A stretch of DNA of 64,000 nt, taken from assembly GCA_027886185.1 (NCBI GenBank), contig WOAB01000528.1, forward strand, positions 2,604,001-2,668,000, read 5' to 3'. Positions 56,875 through 64,000 of the stretch are shown one piece after another. A program made the position numbers and the translations under genes. Origin of the DNA: Rheum nobile. Its lineage: Eukaryota > Streptophyta > Magnoliopsida > Caryophyllales > Polygonaceae. The notes beneath the pieces were generated by a model, which saw only the letters and a program-made list of their open reading frames with translations, was not told where the DNA came from and searched no databases. Within the stretch, counting starts at the first letter, position 1. Every line of letters begins with the position of its first letter.

Positions 56875-58832
56875 ATCGGTTTTTTTGCCTGGTACCCCTG
56901 AGGTAATGCGAAATTTGCGAGGTGTTCCAAGTTTTACCTATTTCATGCGGTATTCTCTAACTTTTTTTTCTTTGTCAAATATCCATCTATTAATTTTTTA
57001 ATTAAAAAACAAAAAAAAACTAGAAAGATAAGAAAAAAAATCCCAAAATACAAAAGATTTAATTTTTGTATTACAGAATATAATTTTTTTTGGCTTCCTA
57101 TTTTTTTTTCCAGAATCATCACTATCCTACTCTCCTTGTCTCATCTCTATATGATTATATCCCATCTTATCTATCTCCTCTGCACCAGTCCAAAATCATT
57201 CATTTTCTTGTTTAGAATCACGAATCCATGTAAAACACAGAGAAATTTGGAGGCTACAGGTTTTGTGCTCTATGCCAAAAAAAGGACCCGGAACATTAGA
57301 AAAGATGGATTTGTGGATCTGGTCCGGGAAAGATGGATCTGGAAGAGGTCTAACCATTTAGTTCCCCCGCTCTCTGGTGCCGACGAATAAGGCAACGTGT
57401 TATTCTAGGATGATTGATACGCCCACGGACGTCACATTGACGAAGGACCAAGAGGATGACATGCTGAGTGTCAGAACCGAAGGCCCGATCACCAGATCCA
57501 GAGCCATGGCCATTTCCCATGCCACACAGTCGATCACGACCAAGGGCATGGTGCGTGACAGTTGCGCCCTCTTCACCACGCCTCGTGCCGTCCTATGTGT
57601 GACGATTGGCCAAGCTGCGGCCATCGGCGAGGCCCGTTGAGTTTTTCGAGGCACTTTCCGGGCCATTTGCGTTCTTTTGGCATTTTGAGGTTTACATGTC
57701 ACTTTCGAGACATTTTGAAATTGTTGCTATTTTTAGTAGTTTCCTTTATTAGCCGTTTCTATTTTTAGTAAGTTTCTAACTATGGAAACTTACTAATTTG
57801 AGAATTTACTATTTTTAGACTTAATATATTAGGAAAGTTTCTATTTTCGGGCCTGAGCCTCTCTTGTGCCTAAGAGAGCCGGCCCAAGTGCTTGTTTTGG
57901 CCCATGACCGAAGTTGTAGGCTTCTTATGAGCCAAACCCTGGTATTTTTGGATCACGTTGAATTGAAGCCAAATTTGCAGCTTGCTCCCGCTGCCTTTGC
58001 TTCGACTCGACCGAGCCATCTCCCGCCGCCGTGATCGCCGTCTGTTCCCCTCCTTGCAAGCGCGTCCGTCTAAGCCCTTCGAGCCTTGCGACGACGCGTC
58101 ACCCACACTAGTCTCGGCCGTTGCCGAGACCCCTTTGACATCCCTCGAAGCCAAGTTATTTGGCTTGGTTCACATTCGTTTCCGGAGAGATTTCCAAGTC
58201 CGATCCACCTTCTACCTAGATCCACCCCGACGACACGTTTAGGAGACGATAACGCATCAATGTCCCTCGGCACCGGTCTACCACCACCACCTGATAGACT
58301 TAGGTTTAAAGTGGCGATGGATTTAAAACTTAGGAATGTGATTTAAAAATTAGGTGGAATCGATTTGTTGTTGTCAAAATCATCATCAAATTGTGGATCT
58401 AAGCTGAAATTTCTTCTCTGGTTCGATTTAAATAGAGGAAGATGGGGTTGTTAATTGGTGCTTAGGGGAGAACAGGGAAGATGAAAGGAAGATGGATATT
58501 TAGAGAAGATGTTAATAAGAAGATGGGGGAGGGTGGAGAGCAGGGAAGATGAAAGGAAAAGGAAATACAAAGTAAATCAATTTGTTTAATATTTAGCTTA
58601 AAAAAATTAATTTTAAATACACTTATGCAATCACGGCATTGCAATCTTTTTGGTTTTTTTTTTTTTGCTTTTTCTAATTTTTTAGTCTTTTTTTTAGCTT
58701 TTTTAATTAAAAAATTAATAGATGGGCATTTGGCGAAAAAAAACACTCGAGGGTACCGCGCGAAATAGGTAAAACATTGGGATACCTCGCAAATTTCGCC
58801 TTACCTCAGGGGTACCAGGCGAAAAAACCGAT
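56875..58832. mobile_element. Terminal-inverted-repeat element (Mutator-like or foldback), about 2 kb
   Basis: The outer about 100 bp at each end are inverted copies: ATCGGTTTTTTTGCCTGGTA with CCCCTGAGGTAA..TTTGCGAGGT at the left, and the complement with ACCTCGCAAATTTCGCCTTA at the right, roughly 85-90 percent alike. Long inverted termini suit Mutator-like elements. A 9-bp target duplication is not evident. No transposase is present; the middle (57377-58350) is foreign in composition and partly recognisable as gypsy-derived (separate entry). Confidence 0.7.
57377..58350 (+). pseudogene. Captured gypsy-like fragment inside the inverted-repeat element
   Basis: A frame at 57377-57640 contains EGPITRSRAMAI. 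This resembles the GPITRSRAK-type motif commonly seen near the end of polyproteins or as a linker in plant gypsy elements. It is followed by LTR-like text (TTTCGAGGCACTTTCCGGGC; then GATCCACCCCGACGACAC near 58220). GC content is clearly higher than in the flanks. No full domain remains. A captured host fragment cannot be excluded. Confidence 0.4.
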
Positions 58833-58933
58833 TTTTATTTAAGGTGCAAAATGGCCAAACTTTTCAAAAGGAAATAATATTGGGTTAAAAAAAAATATTA
58901 TGCTTGTGACGATAGTTTTTTTAATATTATATA

Positions 58934-59774
58934 CTAGCGTAATTTCTGTATCAGGTACGGGTTTTTACATCATATATGTTTAAAAAAATATTAAAATTAA
59001 TCTATGTATTCAAAATATAGATTTAGATAATATTAATATAAAAATAAGATTCGGATCATAATTCGTATATCAATCATCCATACAACAACAACAACAATCG
59101 ACCGAGTATAGTCCCACAAACGGTAGGGTCTGGGAGGTCCAAATATACGCACTCATTCCCCGAAGCAAATTCGAGAGGATGTTTTCCGATAGACCCAGAA
59201 GACAGTGACACATAACCATAAAGTAACCAAAATAAGCAGAAAATAAACGAAACAAAGCAGAAAACAACCAGGCAAGCGGGAACCAGGATACAAGCACAAC
59301 GACAATCTGCCCACCCTCCTGTCAAAATCAATCCTCAGCCCTAATCTTTTCCCTCCAAAGCTTCCTGTTTTGAGCCATGTCCTCTGTCAGTGTCAGTAGA
59401 GTCAGATCCTGCTTAACCACCTCTTTCCAACTTTTTTTTGGTCGGCCTTTGCCTCGACGAAACTCGTTTACCAGTAACCTTTGTATATAATTTTTTTTTT
59501 GAATTTGTATATCAATCATCCATGTAATTAGAAAATTTTGAATTTGTATATAATTTTTTTTTTGGATTTGTAATCTTTGTGATTAACTTGTAATTTTTGT
59601 ATTTGATTTGCATTTAATTTAAGAAAAGAATAGTGATAGGTTTAGGATAAAAAATTGTAATTTATAATTAATTTTTTAAGAAAGTGAAAAAAAAACAGAA
59701 ATAACATGTTGCAGTCTTAATGAGGGAATGCCATATGGCGTAATGAGGTTCTAGTTTAGTATATATATAATAGA
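58934..59774 (-). mobile_element. Short non-autonomous Helitron
   Basis: On the minus strand it starts TCTATTATATATATACTAAA at 59774 after a host A. It ends ..TTACGCTAG at 58934 before a T, with a decayed hairpin (CCCGTACCTGATACAG) about 12 nt upstream. A 5' TC, a 3' CTAG and an A/T insertion site meet the Helitron rules. It carries no gene of its own. Nearly half of its length is an inserted LINE (59082-59506). An inverted GCCATATGGC lies near its 5' end. Confidence 0.7.
59082..59506 (-). mobile_element. 5'-truncated LINE (RTE-like) with 17-bp target duplication
   Basis: GTATATCAATCATCCAT is repeated exactly at 59065-59081 and 59507-59523. The minus-strand frame ends with RRGKGRPKKSWKEVVKQDLT and LTEDMAQNRKLWREKI, the C-terminal end of plant LINE reverse-transcriptase proteins of the RTE type. 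It is followed by a 3' untranslated part ending in TTGTTGTTGTTGT. Only about 60 codons remain, as expected from incomplete reverse transcription. The 3' part CCTCCCAGACCC..GTGGGACT resembles the tail shared by some plant SINEs. Confidence 0.85.
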
Positions 59775-59834
59775 TTCTAAGCCGTATGATTGTGCATACA
59801 CTTCATTATAGTTTGATTACATACTTTCACATAC

Positions 59835-60690
59835 TGTTAGGAAGTGAACTTTTGGGAACTTCAGTTCCCTACCTAGTTCCCTTCCTCAGCTTTCCTAGTT
59901 TTGATAATGACAAACACTTTTGCTATTAATATTTCCATAAGTGTTGATGAACAGGGAACTCAGGAATTGGAAACATGAGACAGAGACCAAGATGCCAGTT
60001 TTGGGAACTGGCGTAAGGAACTGAAGGACGCTGACGATGAAAGAGCTTGGAACAAGAGATGAAGGGCGACGGCGATCCGATTAGGGTAGATCTTTACTTA
60101 GAGAGAGAAGTTAAAGATTATCATGTTTCCATATTATCTTAGGAGTTAAAAGTATATCTTTTATGGAAACGAAAAAAGTATAAAATCGTGGAAGATTATA
60201 TTTGGTAACAAATGTTATCTTTTCGATTACTTTTTGATTATTTTATTTGTGTAATTCAGTTGTTGGAGATTCGGTTCTTCCATCGACTTAGTTACATAAA
60301 TAGAGTAATTAAACTCTCTCACAATTATGCATTCACTCACATTGCTTACGAAGAAGAAGAAAACAGAGCTTAGTTCTTTGAAGAAGAACTGTAAGTCGCT
60401 TGCTTGTTTGTATGCTTGATTTGGTCGAACTAGGTAGAGAGTCCTTAGTGTGTCTAAAACTTTAATCTGTGTGTTCTATCCTAGTTGATTGTAATCGAAG
60501 CATTAATAAAAGAAGTAGACTTTGAAATCCTCTTGAAAAAGAGGTAGTGGGTTTTATCCTGGATAACTAGTTGGTTATCAAAGGTTCCCACTCAAAGGAA
60601 CTGGTCTTAATTCTGTGATTGTTTACTTATTCCGCTGCTAAGGAACTGAACTCTCAGTTCTCTTTGATTGCTAACACGTACGATCCTACA
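59835..60690 (+). repeat. 5' LTR of a Ty1/copia element
   Basis: Begins TGTTAGGAAGTGAAC and ends CGATCCTACA, 856 bp, followed by a primer site TTGTTATCAGAGCAGG (60692-60707) that matches the initiator tRNA-Met type used by copia elements. It is rich in GTTCCC/GGGAAC motifs near the start. The 3' LTR lies outside the window. Confidence 0.85.
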
Positions 60691-60741
60691 ATTGTTATCA
60701 GAGCAGGCGCTCTAGATTTGTGTTAGTTTACAAATTTCAAG

Positions 60742-62750
60742 ATGACTAGTTCAAGCGAATTCAGTTTGGGTATCTCCATCAACAAGCCCCACATCTGAAA
60801 GAAGGGAGAAGAAGAATGGTGGGAGAAATGCATGACCAACTACACCCAAACCATGGACTATCAGTGTTGGCGCGTGATTGAAAATGGTGATGGAGTTATT
60901 CCTGTGGATTTGACTGAAGCGGACTGGAAGCCTGAGTACTATACTATCAAAGAAAAGAATGCTAAAGCTCGTCAACTCATTCTTAATGGGTTAACAAGGG
61001 AAGACATGGACAAGGTGATAAGAATTACAACTGCTAAGGGCATCTGGACAGCCCTAAAGGAGATGCATGAAGGAAGTGAGGAACTGAAGCAAAGCAGGAA
61101 GTTTGCTCTAGAAGGAGAATGCCACACTTTCGAGATGCTGAAAACTGAGAACATCTCTCAATATCACTCGCGTTTCACAAGACTCATCACCAAACTCAAC
61201 AATGCTGACGTCAAGCTTGATGAGTGGTCCAAATCTCTTGTTATCATCAACGGACTCAACTCAAAGTTCAATCTCATCAAAAGAGTGTTAAAGACTACTC
61301 CCGGTATTCAAGGTCTTTCCTTAACTCAAATCATAGGGAAACTTGAAGTGGAAGAAAGGGAGGCTCTCAAATCAAGTTCTGCTAAGAAGATGGAGAAGGG
61401 AATTGCCTTAAAAATCTCAAAGGCCTTCTCAAGGTTGGAGATGGAGGAAGAAAACTCAGATCTTCAGGAAGAAGAGGATGAGATGACAGCCCTAGTCACT
61501 AAACACATCAAGAAGCACTTCATCAAGGGAAAGTTCAAGAAAAACTTTCAAAAGAGAGATCTTTCTGAATATGCTTGCCATTAATGCAAGGAAAGAGGAC
61601 ATCTTGCTAGGAACTGCCCTAAGAACTCAAATGAAGAGGACAAGCCTATGCAGAAGAAAGCTCTCTTTGCCACCTTTGGAGACGACTCATAAGACTCTAA
61701 AGGAGAACTGGACATGAATGGAACTTCTGAAGGAAGATGCCTAATGGCGAAAGAAGATTCATCTGAATCGGACGACTCTGAGGTATCTTCTTCTGACTTT
61801 ACTAAGTCTCTTCTTGAATGTGATAAGAAACAATTGATCAAAATCATTAAGAAACTTGGAAAGGAAAATAGTTTCCTTCAAGAGAAACTAGAAGAATATG
61901 AAGATGAAATCTCTTGCTTATCCACTGAAAACTCGGTCTGGAGTAAGAAACTTGATGAAACTGAGAAATTACTTGCTAATTCTTCTAGGAAGTGTGATTC
62001 TTGCATCACTGTTAAAAAGGAACCCATGCATGCTGACAATCCAATTGTTCCTCCCACCGACTCTGAAAAGAACACCTCTTCTATGCTTGTTGAAATAATG
62101 AACAAACTTGATCATCTCACTTATTCTATAAATGAGAAAACTGTGAATCAAACTGTTTTTGTTAAGCAATGATATGGTCTTGGTTATCCTGGTAACAATG
62201 ATTTTGAGGAAACGTGCTCTGATGAGAACGAGAAACTAAGAAGGGAACCGATCGAGAAAAATGAAACTCTCAGTTGTGCTCTATAAAATTCTCGTGACAA
62301 AAACCAGTTCCTAGAATAAAAGGTAAAAGTGCTAGAACAGAAGCCTAAAGAGAATCAAACTTGGTTTGATGGCCAGAATGCTCACAGAATGTATATTGAC
62401 CAAGCTTAGGGAACTAAAGGTAAGAAAGTTAACTTTGAGCAGAGAAAGCAAGAAAGACCATTCCGACCTGGTCATGGTAAGTATGGTCACGTTGTCTACA
62501 ATCGTGTTTGCTGACATTGTGGTAAAAATGGTCATTATATTCATGAGTGCATTCACAAGAAAAGACAAATGGAAGAAAATGCTAGGAAAAGGAACTAGAA
62601 AATGAATAATAAGAAAAAGATGCATACCATAAATGATTTGAATGATCCTTATTATTTTGTTCTTGCTTCTAACCCACATCAAAGATTTCAACCTCATTCT
62701 CCCAGAAAAGCTAAGCTTAGCTGGGTTCAAAAAGTTTGAGTTCCCTTGTG
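60742..62750 (+). pseudogene. Copia Gag with several stop codons
   Basis: Starts at 60742 (MTSSSEFSLGISINKPH) and is stopped at 60796. It reopens in the same frame: QLILNGLTREDMDKVIRITT, IWTALKEMHEGSEELKQSRK, FTRLITKLNNADVKLDEWSK. A zinc knuckle (CKERGHLARNCPKNS, about 61588) has its first part hit by a stop at 61582. An acidic coiled-coil-like stretch follows (61714-62172), then a second knuckle (HCGKNGHYIHEC, about 62518-62553). At least eight stops lie in one frame. A frameshift near 62750 leads into protease. Confidence 0.82.
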
Positions 62751-62751
62751 C

Positions 62752-64000
62752 AGGACGAAGTGCGACAACAAGACAAATGGTACATAGATAGTGGTTGCTC
62801 GTGCCATATGACCGGAAATAGAAGAAAAATGCCGTCACTTCAGAAACACCGAGGAGGTACCATCTCCTTCGGAGATAAGAGAAAGGGAACAATCTGTGGA
62901 ACTAGAAGCGTGAATCTCACTGATCACATCAAGGTAAATAACGTTAACCTTGTGGAAAATTTAGGTTTTGATCTAATAAGTGTGTCACAGCTGTGTGATC
63001 AAGGAGGAAATGAGGTTCGCTTTACCTCTAAAGAATGCTTCGTGGAAGATAGAAAGGGAACTGTGATCTTAAAAGGCAAAAGGTTCAACAACGTCTATGT
63101 TATTGATCCAAAATTCGTTCCCAAAGAAAAGATGTGTCTCTCGACCATTGACGATCAAACAAATCTATGGCATCAACGACTTGGTCATGCCAGCATCAAG
63201 CTCATCCACAAGCTACATCAAAAGGAACTTGTTCGTGGTCTTCCCAAAATTAATGCTGAAAAGTCAGAAATTTGCTCTGACTGTATTCAAGGGAAACAGG
63301 TTCGTAGTTCCTTCAAGTCCAAAACTATGGTAAGTTCTTCTAAACCTCTTGAACTCATTCACATGGATCTCTGTGGTCCTATGCGAGTTCAAAGAATTGG
63401 CGGTAACATATATATTCTTGTACTTGTTGATGATTTCTCTAGATTTACTTGGACATTGTTTATCAAATATAAGAGTGAAGTCTTTTATAGGTTTAGCGAG
63501 CTAGTTCCCTTACTTGAAAAGTCTTTGAATGTATCTCTTCGAGCCATTCGTTCCGATCATGGAACTGAGTTCGAGAATGAAGATTTTCTAACCTTTTACA
63601 GGGAACATGGAGTTGATCATAATTTCTCAGCTTCCTACACTCCACAACAGAACGGAGTTGTTGAAAGAAAGAACAAAACCTTGGAAGATATGGCTCGAAC
63701 CATGCTCATCTCGAGCGGACTCTCTCAATCCTTCTGGGCAGAAGCGGTTAATGCAGCGTGCTACATTCTAAATCGGGCTATGCTACACCCCATGCTAGAA
63801 AAGACCTCCTATGAGCTACTAAGAGGCAGAGTTCCCAACATTGCTCATCTACGAGTCTTTGGCTGCAAATGCTTTGTTCACAACAATGGGAAAGACAATC
63901 TAGGGAAGTTTGATCCACGGAGTGATGAAGGGATCTTCATCGGATATGCTTCTAGTAGCAAAGCATACAAGGTCTTCAACAAACGGACTAAAAATGTAGA
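62752..64000 (+). pseudogene. Copia protease and integrase (partial)
   Basis: Open frame without a stop to the window end. Protease core WYIDSGCSCHMTGNRR (about 62790-62825). Integrase HHCC zinc finger LWHQRLGHASIKLIHKL..CSDCIQGKQ (about 63165-63300). Catalytic core LIHMDLCGPMRV (first Asp, about 63365), IRSDHGTEFENEDFLTFY (second Asp, about 63552) and YTPQQNGVVERKNKTLEDMA (Glu, about 63660). LRVFGCKCFVHN and FDPRSDEGIFIGYASSSKAY follow, typical of the integrase C-terminal side in copia elements. The frame itself looks intact, in contrast to gag. Confidence 0.9.

Larger units (their letters stand above)
59835..64000 (+). mobile_element. Ty1/copia retrotransposon, runs off the right edge
   Basis: LTR, primer site, gag, protease and integrase are present in order; reverse transcriptase would lie to the right. 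The long gag with two zinc knuckles separated by an acidic stretch suggests the SIRE/Maximus lineage. Many in-frame stops in gag show the copy is inactive, while the integrase part is open to the window edge. Confidence 0.9.

Noticed and set aside
58086..58346. Overlapping short frames on both strands at 57.9-58.4 kb
   Set aside because: GC-rich composition keeps several frames open; no conserved motif beyond the gypsy-like text noted.

Overview
This is plant nuclear DNA, most likely from a eudicot. The evidence is two spliced plant genes with GT..AG introns, plant-type LTR retrotransposons (Ty3/gypsy chromovirus, Ty3/gypsy with an extra RNase H, Ty1/copia), a Rep/helicase Helitron that also carries an RPA-like gene, MITEs, a tRNA-derived SINE and LINE remnants. 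The species cannot be named from sequence alone. Only two genes look like ordinary host genes, and both are complete in this window. One is the proteasome 20S subunit alpha type-6 (27489-30756, 9 coding exons, 246 aa). The other is a DENN-domain protein (44766-54731, 18 coding exons, 803 aa). In both, the exons sum to an uninterrupted frame.

Left part. Positions 1-7726 are the internal part and 3' LTR of a decayed chromodomain-type Ty3/gypsy element; its 5' LTR lies outside the window. It abuts 7727-26580, a very large decayed Helitron on the minus strand. The Helitron's 5' terminus (TC next to a host A) is at 26580, and its 3' terminus is not visible here. Read in its own direction it holds an RPA1-like gene (24402-22009, broken by an 8-bp duplication), an intact two-exon gene of unknown family with a long acidic tail (20615-19545, 284 aa), a leader region rich in GGCCCA boxes and CT repeats, a series of four to five tandemly duplicated exon cassettes (about 16003-13022), and the Rep/PIF1-type helicase gene (12708-8305). 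The helicase is cut off by a 356-bp inverted SINE-like palindrome (7949-8304).

Middle. After the proteasome gene there is a non-LTR-like insertion with a 16-bp target duplication (31241-32052). A complete Tat/Retand-like gypsy element follows (32926-40525), with a perfect ATAAG target duplication and two tandem arrays in its 3' untranslated part. Next come two MITEs (40583-40798 and 40890-42297) with nested palindromes, and a tRNA-derived SINE with an 18-bp target duplication (43033-43268).

Right part. The DENN gene is followed by an element with hAT-like ends (55239-56740). After it comes a roughly 2-kb element with 100-bp inverted termini that appears to have captured part of a gypsy element (56875-58832). 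A short Helitron with both ends recognisable (58934-59774) has a 5'-truncated LINE inserted in it (59082-59506). A Ty1/copia element starts at 59835 and runs off the window inside its integrase.

The most unusual thing seen is the large Helitron: an 18-kb-class element pairing Rep/helicase, RPA and an intact unknown acidic protein, with a Rep/helicase 5' region built from repeated multi-exon cassettes.
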